Shown here in pieces: positions 7,992 through 14,993 of a stretch of DNA of 27,458 bases; within the stretch, counting starts at the first letter, position 1; every line of letters starts with the position of its first letter. The DNA lies in contig CAYGFI010000049.1 of NCBI GenBank assembly GCA_964349045.1, forward strand, positions 1 to 27,458, given 5' to 3'. The notes under the pieces were generated by a model, which saw nothing but the letters and a program-made list of their open reading frames with translations, did no database searches and was not told where the DNA came from. A program made the translations under genes and the position numbers. Source of the DNA: JACJXF01 sp964349045. GTDB taxonomy: Bacteria; Bacteroidota; Bacteroidia; Bacteroidales; GCA-2748055.

Positions 7992-10424
7992 ATGGTTTTA
8001 GAAGAGCTGCAAAGCAAGGAAAGTGGAATAATTGTAAGAGTTACAGGTGAGGGAGCTTTCAGAAAGAGAATTACTGAGATGGGCTTTATTAAAGGTCAAA
8101 AAGTAACCGTAATAAAGAACGCTCCCTTTAAAGACCCTGTTGAGTATTCGCTGATGGGATACAAAGTATCTTTGCGCAGGGCGGAGGCTTCGTTAATTGA
8201 AGTTACTCCGGAAAAATCTCCTGGAAATCCTGATATTCGTTTTAATGGAACATTTTCCGTTTCAGATCAAATTAACAGTTCTCCCATCACCGGCAAAATC
8301 ATTAATGTGGGTCTTGTTGGAAATCCAAATTCAGGTAAATCAAGTATTTTTAATTTTGCCTGTCACAGTCATGAGCATGTAGGCAATTACAGTGGCGTCA
8401 CGGTAGACACAAAACACGGCCACATAGATTATCGTGGTTATACACTGAATATTTATGATTTGCCCGGAACTTATTCCCTTTCCCATTACTCCCCCGAAGA
8501 AATATTTGTAAGAAATTTTATTTTTGACACCTCCCCCGATGTAATTGTAAATGTTGTTGACAGCGCCAACCTGGAGAGAAATCTTTACCTCACCACCCAG
8601 TTGCTCGACATGAACGCAAGGCTTGTTATTGCATTGAATATGTTCGATGAGTTGAAGACAAAAGGTGATCTCTTCGACTATCTGACATTCGGAAGAATGA
8701 TTGGCGCTAAAATTGTTCCTACTGTTGGCTCCCGGGGAAAAGGGCTCGCGCAGCTTTTTGAAGCCATTATTGCTAAATATACCGAACTTCCGGAGGAAAG
8801 AAGAATTGTGAGCATCAATTACGGGAGTGATATGGAAGCATCCATTGCCCGGTTAATAATCCAACTTCAAAAACCCGGGATTAACGCGATAGCGGAGCAA
8901 TTCTCGACAAGGTATGCTGCCATTAAGCTTCTCGAACACGACACTGATATTGCTGAAAAAATTCCCGAAAAAGATGATCGGACGGCCATACTGGAAAAAG
9001 CAAAAATTGAAATAGCTCATCTTGAGAGTCTCTCAGGCGAAGATACCGGCACTATGGTAGCAGATGCCAAATACGGTTTCATCGCAGGAGCGCTGAAAGA
9101 AACTTACCATAAAAACCATGTTCGGAAAAGGCAAAGTAGTGAAAAGATCGATAAGATTCTGACACATAAATACCTTGGTTTACCCATCTTCTTTTTACTC
9201 CTCTGGCTGATGTTCAGCGTAACTTTCCGACTTGGCCAGTATCCGGTAACATGGATTGAAACTGGAGTTTCATGGCTTTCAGCATTTGCAGACCTGCATC
9301 TTCCTTCCGGTGATCTGAAAGATCTGTCGATTCAGGGAATCATTGGAGGAATTGGCGGAGTAATTGTTTTTCTGCCAAATATACTCATCCTGTTTTTCTT
9401 TATTTCCATTCTGGAAGATACCGGTTACATGGCCAGGTCAGCTTTCCTGATGGATAAATTCATGCATACCATCGGGTTGCATGGAAAATCGTTTATTCCA
9501 ATGGTAATGGGCTTTGGATGCAATGTGCCTGCTATCCTTTCCACCCGTATAATTGAAAGTCGTAATAACCGGATCATAACCATGTTGATTTTACCGTTTA
9601 TGTCTTGCAGCGCGAGACTTCCGGTTTATGTACTTATTATCGGGACATTTTTCCCCACGAACCAGGGGACAGTTTTATTCGGGATATACCTGCTGGGGAT
9701 AGCATTGGCCGCAATAACTGCTTTATTGCTGAAAAGGTTCCATTTCCGTAAAGAAGATGTTCCTTTTGTAATGGAACTTCCTCCGTACCGTATCCCAACC
9801 GGAAGGAACACACTACGACATATGTGGCATAAGGCATTCCAGTATCTTCAAAAGATAGGGAGTGTTGTGCTTATAGCTTCAGTGATAATTTGGGGATTAG
9901 GTTATTATCCGAAAAACAGTACGATTCTTGCAAAGCAGCAAAATATAATTGTAAACCAAAATATTAATAGTTGGCCATCAGATCAATCTTTAAAAGTAAC
10001 AGATGTGTCAGGATCAACTTATCTTGAAATGATCGGGAAATTCATTGAACCGGTAATCAGACCGCTTGGATTTGACTGGAAAATGGGTGTAAGCCTGCTC
10101 GCGGGAGTTGCCGCCAAAGAGGTTGTTGTCAGCACTATGGGAGTGATCTATGGGCAGGGTGAAAATGAAAACAATACCATGAGCCTGGGTGAAAAACTGA
10201 AAATTCAAACATACAACGATGGAAGTCCTGTTTATACTCCTATGGCAGCCCTGGCATTTCTGGTATTTATCCTTATATATTTCCCTTGCATTGCCGTAGT
10301 TGTGGCAGTAGCTAAAGAATCAGGATCGATGTTTTACGCGACATTTTTAGTTGTTTATACCAGTGGACTTGCATGGATACTGAGTTTTATCGTTTATCAG
10401 GTTGGAAATATTATCTTTACGTAA
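7992..10424 (+). CDS. feoB: FeoA-FeoB fusion, ferrous iron transport protein
   Basis: Transports Fe(II) across the inner membrane. Residues 1-71 form a FeoA-type SH3-like domain (ITEMGFIKGQKVTVI). After a short linker comes the FeoB G domain: G1 GNPNSGKSS at 110-118, a G2 Thr near 137 in YSGVTVD, G3 DLPG at 156-159, and G4 NMFD at 216-219 with the guanine-specificity pattern NxxD. A helical insertion domain follows to about residue 385, then the membrane region with two Gate motifs, GFGCNVPA (Cys510) and SCSARLPVYV (Cys539). At 810 residues it is normal for a FeoAB fusion, an arrangement familiar in Bacteroidota. The ATG at 7992 is the first start in frame giving a full FeoA domain; no strong ribosome binding site is seen. 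The small Cys-rich gene 11 bases downstream is almost certainly co-transcribed. Iron-responsive control is expected but no operator is visible. Confidence 0.95.
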   Translation: MVLEELQSKESGIIVRVTGEGAFRKRITEMGFIKGQKVTVIKNAPFKDPVEYSLMGYKVSLRRAEASLIEVTPEKSPGNPDIRFNGTFSVSDQINSSPITGKIINVGLVGNPNSGKSSIFNFACHSHEHVGNYSGVTVDTKHGHIDYRGYTLNIYDLPGTYSLSHYSPEEIFVRNFIFDTSPDVIVNVVDSANLERNLYLTTQLLDMNARLVIALNMFDELKTKGDLFDYLTFGRMIGAKIVPTVGSRGKGLAQLFEAIIAKYTELPEERRIVSINYGSDMEASIARLIIQLQKPGINAIAEQFSTRYAAIKLLEHDTDIAEKIPEKDDRTAILEKAKIEIAHLESLSGEDTGTMVADAKYGFIAGALKETYHKNHVRKRQSSEKIDKILTHKYLGLPIFFLLLWLMFSVTFRLGQYPVTWIETGVSWLSAFADLHLPSGDLKDLSIQGIIGGIGGVIVFLPNILILFFFISILEDTGYMARSAFLMDKFMHTIGLHGKSFIPMVMGFGCNVPAILSTRIIESRNNRIITMLILPFMSCSARLPVYVLIIGTFFPTNQGTVLFGIYLLGIALAAITALLLKRFHFRKEDVPFVMELPPYRIPTGRNTLRHMWHKAFQYLQKIGSVVLIASVIIWGLGYYPKNSTILAKQQNIIVNQNINSWPSDQSLKVTDVSGSTYLEMIGKFIEPVIRPLGFDWKMGVSLLAGVAAKEVVVSTMGVIYGQGENENNTMSLGEKLKIQTYNDGSPVYTPMAALAFLVFILIYFPCIAVVVAVAKESGSMFYATFLVVYTSGLAWILSFIVYQVGNIIFT

Positions 10425-10435
10425 TTATTTATGCT

Positions 10436-10603
10436 ATGATACAGGAAATCTCCGCTCTAACCCTATTCGCTCTTGCAATTTTATACAGTGTTTTCCAGCT
10501 TGGCCGCTACCTTATGCCTGTTAAAAAAAGTAATTCGCCAGGTTGTGCATCAGGATCAGGTTCATGTGGATGCAAACCGCCAAAGGCTAACGATAAATTT
10601 TAA
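10436..10603 (+). CDS. FeoB-associated small Cys-rich membrane protein
   Basis: A 55-residue protein starting at the ATG at 10436, only 11 bases after the feoAB stop. It has one N-terminal membrane segment (LTLFALAILYSVFQLGRYL, residues about 8-26), a short basic stretch (KK) and a Cys/Gly-rich tail with three cysteines (Cys37, Cys44, Cys46 in CASGSGSCGC). This is the pattern of the FeoB-associated Cys-rich membrane proteins found directly after feoB in many bacteria. A role in assembling or gating FeoB, or in handling iron on the cytoplasmic side, is inferred from family and position. An in-frame upstream ATG at 10373 lies inside feoB and is not needed. Confidence 0.85.
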   Translation: MIQEISALTLFALAILYSVFQLGRYLMPVKKSNSPGCASGSGSCGCKPPKANDKF

Positions 10604-10751
10604 GAATCTTTACCGGTGGTATCAATGACTGACCTTCAGCTTCAGATAATTGAATCTTTCTAACAACCTCCATACTCCGGATTACCCTTCCAAAAGCAGC
10701 GCTAAGCAACAGAATTATACCGGGGAAAAATGTTTTATTAACTGACAATTA
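10587..10751 (-). pseudogene. Remnant of a cyclophilin-type peptidyl-prolyl isomerase C-terminus
   Basis: On the minus strand a 53-codon open stretch ends at a TAG (10587-10589) and is closed upstream by a TAA (10749-10751). It has no good start codon. Its translation contains SAAFGRVIRSMEVVRKIQ followed by GQSLIPPVKILKIYR. This closely follows the conserved end of cyclophilins (FGrVieGMevVdkI ... pPVkI.kI). The catalytic Arg/Phe/Gln-containing core is absent, so only the last third of the domain would remain. It overlaps the last 17 bases of the Cys-rich feo gene. I infer a decayed or truncated gene; a chance match is possible. Confidence 0.45.
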
Positions 10752-10841
10752 GTTTTTTTTCAGGTAAATATAATCTATCTTATCCCGAGGCTATTGTGAA
10801 ATCACAAAAATGTGCTAATTTTCAGGATAAATTTCATCACC

Positions 10842-11453
10842 ATGGAAGTTATTCATGAATTTAACGCTAAAACAGCAGAACTGATTAAAAAGGGATACAA
10901 TGTCAGAATTGAATCGTATATCAGCAGAGGATGGGAAATTTTCCGGAAACGTACCGATTATTTTGTTTTGTTCACATTGATTTTTTTTATTGGGCTATCA
11001 ATTCCCTTAGCAGATGTGGTTTTATTTCAGCCTCTGGCAGCAGGGTTTCTATTGGTAGCATTTTATCTTGCATCAGGTAAACAAGTTTATTTTGAAAATT
11101 TCTTCGACGGATTCAGACATTTTGCTGCCCTGGTACTTTTTACTCTTTTTTCCGGTGTATTTATTTTCCTGGGTTTTCTTGCTTTAATCCTCCCGGGAAT
11201 ATACTTATTGGTAGGATATGTATTCACACCTTTTTTTATAGTATTTGCCCGATTGGATTTCTGGGAAGCTATGGAGTCAAGTCGCAGGTTGGTTCACCGT
11301 GAATGGTTCAGTATCTTCACATTTCTGATCGTGCTTGTCTTTATCAATTTCCTTGGTATTCTGGCTTTGGGAATTGGATTGTTAATCACTGTTCCCCTGA
11401 GTTATTGTGCCATGTATGCCGCGTTTGATGATATCGTTGGAGTTTCAACTTAA
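10842..11453 (+). CDS. Multi-spanning inner-membrane protein of unknown function
   Basis: A 203-residue integral membrane protein with about five or six hydrophobic segments. An N-terminal cytoplasmic stretch (NVRIESYISRGWEIFRKRTDYF) precedes them. The C-terminal half has LPGIYLLVGYVFTPFFIVFA, then EAMESSRRLVHREWFSIF, then a pair of helices ending in VPLSYCAMYAAFDDIVG. This pattern is common to YciC/DUF975-like bacterial membrane proteins, where a 'dutiful eAl.lSr.lv....w' loop separates helix pairs; the assignment is by general resemblance. I chose the ATG at 10842 (MEVIHEFNAK) over an in-frame GTG at 10812, since the ten extra residues add nothing recognisable. It is followed 11 bases later by the HMA lipoprotein gene, so the two may share a transcript. 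Confidence 0.75.
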   Translation: MEVIHEFNAKTAELIKKGYNVRIESYISRGWEIFRKRTDYFVLFTLIFFIGLSIPLADVVLFQPLAAGFLLVAFYLASGKQVYFENFFDGFRHFAALVLFTLFSGVFIFLGFLALILPGIYLLVGYVFTPFFIVFARLDFWEAMESSRRLVHREWFSIFTFLIVLVFINFLGILALGIGLLITVPLSYCAMYAAFDDIVGVST

Positions 11454-11464
11454 ATAAACCCTAA

Positions 11465-11845
11465 ATGAACAAGACTCTTATCCTGATTAGCATTATTGCC
11501 ATTATGCTGTTTGCTTGCAAGGCAAAGACTGCGGAAACTGCAGAGAGTGAAAACCCATCAACCTCTGATCTTATTGTCAACCCGGACGCACTGATGCAAA
11601 TGGACATTAGTGTTGAGGGTATGACTTGTACAGGTTGTGAAAACACTATTAATTCCAGCGTAAGTGAAATAACTGGGGTTGTTGAGGTAAAATCATCTTA
11701 CCGTGACGGAAAAACTATTGTGAAATATGATTCCACACAGACAAACATTGACCATATTTCTCAGGTCATCAGTGGGAAAGGTTATGTTGTTAAAGGATTT
11801 GAGGTTCACCCTGATGAAGGGGTTCCTCCCTCAGCCGACCAATAA
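11465..11845 (+). CDS. Lipoprotein with heavy-metal-associated (HMA) domain
   Basis: A 126-residue protein with a lipoprotein signal peptide: hydrophobic residues 4-16 and lipobox LFAC, with Cys18 as the lipidated residue. A flexible Ser/Glu/Thr-rich linker leads to an HMA (ferredoxin-like, CopZ-type) domain at about residues 45-115. The metal motif is GMTCTGCE, with Cys55 and Cys58. Domains of this kind bind Cu(I) and related soft metals; here the domain would sit outside the cytoplasm, tethered to a membrane. The gene lies just after a membrane protein and near the feo genes, but no copper ATPase is in view, so its partner is unknown. A role as mercury-type scavenger or general metal sensor cannot be excluded. 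Confidence 0.88.
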   Translation: MNKTLILISIIAIMLFACKAKTAETAESENPSTSDLIVNPDALMQMDISVEGMTCTGCENTINSSVSEITGVVEVKSSYRDGKTIVKYDSTQTNIDHISQVISGKGYVVKGFEVHPDEGVPPSADQ

Positions 11846-12003
11846 GCAATAAGTTTGTTTCTCCGGAGTAGCAATGAAAATCTCAGTAACAGTTTTAATG
11901 TGTTTCTATTTATTCAGGGAACTTTTTTCTTAATGAACCATTTAAGCTAAAAGCACTATTGATCCATTAAACTATCTGTGGCTGTTTGATATCTGAGAAA
12001 TAT

Positions 12004-13005
12004 TTAACTCCCCAAAGTAGCAACCATTACTGCTTTAATAGTATGCACCCTGTTTTCCGCCTCATCAAAAACAATTGAATAGGGCGCTTCAAAAACATCT
12101 TCTGTTACTTCTAATCCGTTCATGCCAAATTTCTGATGTATCTCTCTGCCAATCTTTGTTTCAAGGTTATGATAAGCAGGAAGACAATGCATGAATTTAA
12201 CATTTGGATTACCTGTTTTAGCAACGAGTTCTTTGTTTATCTGGTATGGCTTGAGCAGCTTTATTCTCTCTTCCCAAACAGAATCGGGTTCTCCCATTGA
12301 AACCCAAACATCAGTATATAGGAAATCGACTCCCTTAACAGCTTTTTCAACATCATTGGTAATTGTAATTGTTGCACCGGTATTTTTCGCTATTTCGCGG
12401 CATGTTTTCACCAGTTCTGCAGCAGGTTGAACGCTTTCAGGAGCGGCTGCCCTGAAATCCATTCCCATTTTAGCAGCGCCAACCATTAATGAATTACCCA
12501 TATTATTGCGGGCATCGCCCAGATAACAAAAACTAATCTGGCTTAATGGCTTATCTGAATGCTCAATCATTGTCATAAGGTCGGCCAGAATCTGTGTTGG
12601 GTGAAATTCATCGGTCAGTCCATTCCAAACAGGCACACCGGCATAAGCAGCAAGTTCTTCAACAATTGCCTGTCCGAAACCCCGGTATTCAATACCATCG
12701 TACATACGACCCAAGACGCGGGCTGTATCTTTCATGGACTCTTTCACACCGATCTGTGAACCGGAAGTTCCAAGATATGTAACTTTTGCGCCCTGATCAA
12801 AGGCAGCAACTTCAAATGCACAACGAGTACGAGTAGAGGTCTTCTCAAAAATAAGAGCAATATTTTTACCTTTCAGGGTCGGCTTCTCAGTACCGCTGTA
12901 TTTTGCTTTTTTAAGATCAAAGGATAAGTCGAGTAAAAAATTTATTTCCTGTGGAGTAAAATCAAGCAGTTTAAGGAAATTACGGTTTCTAAGGTTGAAT
13001 GCCAT
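12004..13005 (-). CDS. arcB: Ornithine carbamoyltransferase, catabolic (ArcB) type
   Basis: Interconverts ornithine plus carbamoyl phosphate and citrulline plus phosphate. The 333-residue protein has the carbamoyl-phosphate motif STRTR at 57-61, HPTQ at 135-138, YLGDARNNMGNS at about 161-172, the ornithine-binding SMG at 236-238 and the catalytic HCLP at 273-276. The wording matches ArcB proteins (NIALIFEKTSTRTRCAFEVA, HSDKPLSQIS) more than anabolic ArgF or the succinylornithine enzymes of some Bacteroidota. I start it at MAFNLRNRNF (ATG at 13003-13005); a longer frame from 13047 would run across the promoter-like box. Carbamate kinase lies 119 bases upstream on the same strand, supporting use in the ATP-yielding direction (citrulline to ornithine and carbamoyl phosphate). 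No arginine deiminase is nearby. Confidence 0.95.
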   Translation of the reverse strand: MAFNLRNRNFLKLLDFTPQEINFLLDLSFDLKKAKYSGTEKPTLKGKNIALIFEKTSTRTRCAFEVAAFDQGAKVTYLGTSGSQIGVKESMKDTARVLGRMYDGIEYRGFGQAIVEELAAYAGVPVWNGLTDEFHPTQILADLMTMIEHSDKPLSQISFCYLGDARNNMGNSLMVGAAKMGMDFRAAAPESVQPAAELVKTCREIAKNTGATITITNDVEKAVKGVDFLYTDVWVSMGEPDSVWEERIKLLKPYQINKELVAKTGNPNVKFMHCLPAYHNLETKIGREIHQKFGMNGLEVTEDVFEAPYSIVFDEAENRVHTIKAVMVATLGS

Positions 13006-13035
13006 GATAAATAATTTTGAAAATAAAAACTTCTG

Positions 13036-13043
13036 CAAAACTA
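13036..13043 (-). promoter_or_regulatory. Bacteroidota-type -7 box upstream of arcB
   Basis: The minus strand reads TAGTTTTG here, an exact match to the Bacteroidota -7 consensus TAnnTTTG. It ends 30 bases before the chosen arcB start. No convincing -33 TTTG is seen at the usual distance, so this rests on the -7 match and position. Confidence 0.5.
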
Positions 13044-13124
13044 ACAACTATTCAGCAATATTATAAAAAGGCTGACTATTAATTTGCATAACGGTTAATC
13101 GTATACCTGTTGAATATAAAACTG

Positions 13125-14081
13125 TTAATCTTCATATTCCATTGTAATTTTTGTACCATAGGATTTATCCTCCAGCTTAAAAGCCTCAGTGATAACACTT
13201 TTTCTGCCACCCTGTTCAATAAATTGCAGGCATGCCCTTATTTTCGGAGCCATGCTTCCTTCCGAGAACTGTCCTTCATCCAATAGTTTAAGTGTATCCT
13301 TGTAATTTAAAAATTCCTTAATCTCCTGGTCAGGTTTATTATAATTGATATAAACAAAAGAAACATCCGTTAAAATATAAAATTCATCAGCTTTTATTCT
13401 TGCAGCCAGAAATGATGAAGCAAGGTCTTTATCGATCACTGCTTCAGAAGGGCGGATATTCTGGTTTTCATCAATATATACCGGTACCCCTCCTCCACCG
13501 GCTGCAATCACAATAGTTCCCTGCCTTGTAAGATATTCAATTACTTTTTCATTAATAATACCGATCGGTTTGGGTGAGGGAACTACTCTTCTCCATCCAT
13601 CCTTAACCTTTATTTCTTCGCGAAACTCCCATCCCTTTTCCTTTGCTATTTTTTGAGACTCTTCCGAATTGTAAGTCTTGCCTATTCTTTTAGTCGGATT
13701 CTGAAAAGCAGGATCATTGACATCAACAACTACCTGTGTAATCAGTGTTACCACTTCTTTTTGTATGTTATGCTTTTTAAGAACATTCCTGAGCATTCTC
13801 TCGATCATATAACCGATGCCTCCCTGGGAGTCAGCTACGCATATATCAAGAGGCATCTGTGGGATTCCGTACATGGATTCACCGGCATCGTTCCTCATAA
13901 GAATGTTTCCGACCTGTGGGCCATTACCATGACTAATAACAAGGTCATATCCCTCCCGAATAAGAAAAACAAGGTTTTCAAGAGTGTCGGTAGTATTTTG
14001 CTCCTGCTCCTCAATAGTACCTATCTGATCCCCGCGAAGCAAAGCATTTCCCCCTAATGCAACAACAGCAAGTTTGTTCAT
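13125..14081 (-). CDS. arcC: Carbamate kinase
   Basis: Transfers phosphate from carbamoyl phosphate to ADP, giving ATP, ammonia and CO2 in the final step of citrulline fermentation. The 318-residue length is normal for the family. Amino-acid-kinase signatures are present: VVALGGNALL at 6-15, SHGNGPQVGN at 50-59, the glycine-rich AAGGGGVPV near residue 200 and DKDLASSFLAARI shortly after. The ATG at 14079-14081 gives the expected MNKLAVVALGGNA start. The arcB gene follows on the same strand after 119 bases, and both have an ACAAAACTA-like promoter box, so they may be co-regulated from separate promoters. The usual third partner, arginine deiminase (arcA), and an arginine/ornithine antiporter are not in the window. 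Confidence 0.96.
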   Translation of the reverse strand: MNKLAVVALGGNALLRGDQIGTIEEQEQNTTDTLENLVFLIREGYDLVISHGNGPQVGNILMRNDAGESMYGIPQMPLDICVADSQGGIGYMIERMLRNVLKKHNIQKEVVTLITQVVVDVNDPAFQNPTKRIGKTYNSEESQKIAKEKGWEFREEIKVKDGWRRVVPSPKPIGIINEKVIEYLTRQGTIVIAAGGGGVPVYIDENQNIRPSEAVIDKDLASSFLAARIKADEFYILTDVSFVYINYNKPDQEIKEFLNYKDTLKLLDEGQFSEGSMAPKIRACLQFIEQGGRKSVITEAFKLEDKSYGTKITMEYED

Positions 14082-14105
14082 TTTTTTTAATTTACTTTAA
14101 GCTAA

Positions 14106-14113
14106 CAAAACTA
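14106..14113 (-). promoter_or_regulatory. Bacteroidota-type -7 box upstream of arcC
   Basis: The minus strand reads TAGTTTTG, identical to the box in front of arcB and an exact fit to TAnnTTTG. It ends 24 bases before the arcC ATG, leaving room for a short leader. The -33 element is not obvious. Confidence 0.5.
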
Positions 14114-14236
14114 AGCAAATGAATGAGTAAACAGGTTTTTTTGTGTTTGTTATACAACAAGTGTTAAAAACTCTAAAATTTCCAAATCAATTTATTTCAT
14201 ACCTTTACTTTTATTAATTGCATATATTATTCCGAC

Positions 14237-14920
14237 TTGAAATATTTAACAATATGGTATCTTTTGATACCCGTTTTTATTTTTGCAGGCTGTAAAAGCA
14301 ATAAAATTCCCGAGGGTGAGGTTAACGCTACCGTTATAGAATATAAGGTTTCATACCTGGCCGAAAAAGCGGGTAAAATTCCTACAAAAATGCTGCCTCG
14401 AAAAATGACTGTAATTTTTGCAGGACATTTTGCTTTAAACCGGATAGATGGATTCTTCGGCCAGTTCTCTCTTATTTATATCGGTAATCTCAGAAATGAA
14501 AGCGTTATTACAATGCTTAGACTTTTCGATAAAAAATACGTCCATTACGGAAAGAAAGGCGAGTTACCCTGTGGGTTGAATGATCCTGGAAAAATAATCA
14601 TAGAAGAAACCGGTAAAACCCTGGAAATGCTTGGTTTACCATGTAAAGAATTAATAATCAGCACTGATTCGGATTCGTCATTTTTAGCCTTGTCTACAAA
14701 TAGAATCAAAATAAAAAATCCAAATGTAACCACTCCTTATAAAGAAATAAAGGATGTTTTACTGCAATTCAATACTCAACTCAGTTTGCTCGACATGAAG
14801 CTTACAGCAAACAGTATGGAGAAGAAAACAATATCATGGGATTTATTCAGAATTTCAGACGAGTATAAAGAAAGATCTAAAGAATTTATGGAAAATACCA
14901 TAAATGAATTATTCAAATAG
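14237..14920 (+). CDS. Lipoprotein of unknown function
   Basis: A 227-residue protein with a lipoprotein signal peptide: hydrophobic residues 4-16 and lipobox FAGC, with Cys19 lipidated. The only start that keeps this signal peptide is a TTG at 14237; the first in-frame ATG falls well inside the mature domain. The mature part begins with beta-strand-like sequence (NATVIEYKVSYLAEKAGKIP) and has a possible central loop CGLNDPGKIIIEETGKTLEM. It loosely resembles the DUF4412/LolA-like lipoprotein-carrier fold group seen in Bacteroidota lipoproteins, but I would not assign a family. A TACCTTTA box at 14200-14207, close to the -7 consensus, lies 29 bases ahead of the TTG. The ftsK gene follows 73 bases downstream. 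Confidence 0.75.
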   Translation: MKYLTIWYLLIPVFIFAGCKSNKIPEGEVNATVIEYKVSYLAEKAGKIPTKMLPRKMTVIFAGHFALNRIDGFFGQFSLIYIGNLRNESVITMLRLFDKKYVHYGKKGELPCGLNDPGKIIIEETGKTLEMLGLPCKELIISTDSDSSFLALSTNRIKIKNPNVTTPYKEIKDVLLQFNTQLSLLDMKLTANSMEKKTISWDLFRISDEYKERSKEFMENTINELFK

Positions 14921-14993
14921 CTATAACCATTATTTCACTTCACTGGCACAAATTTGAAACCTAACTTTATTAAATTAATGACGTTGAATTAAT

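Noticed and set aside
10812..10841. GTG start giving ten more residues on the membrane protein
   Set aside because: The extra residues match nothing recognisable, and an ATG with a typical N-terminus follows at 10842.
11874..11933. A 19-codon open frame starting ATGAAAATCTCAGTAACAG with a hydrophobic peptide
   Set aside because: It resembles a signal-peptide start, but it is too short, has no continuation in other frames that I could see, and lies between convergent genes.
13006..13047. A 14-residue N-terminal extension of ArcB starting at 13047
   Set aside because: ArcB proteins begin at the MAFNLRNRNF position, and the extension would run across the TAGTTTTG box at 13036-13043.
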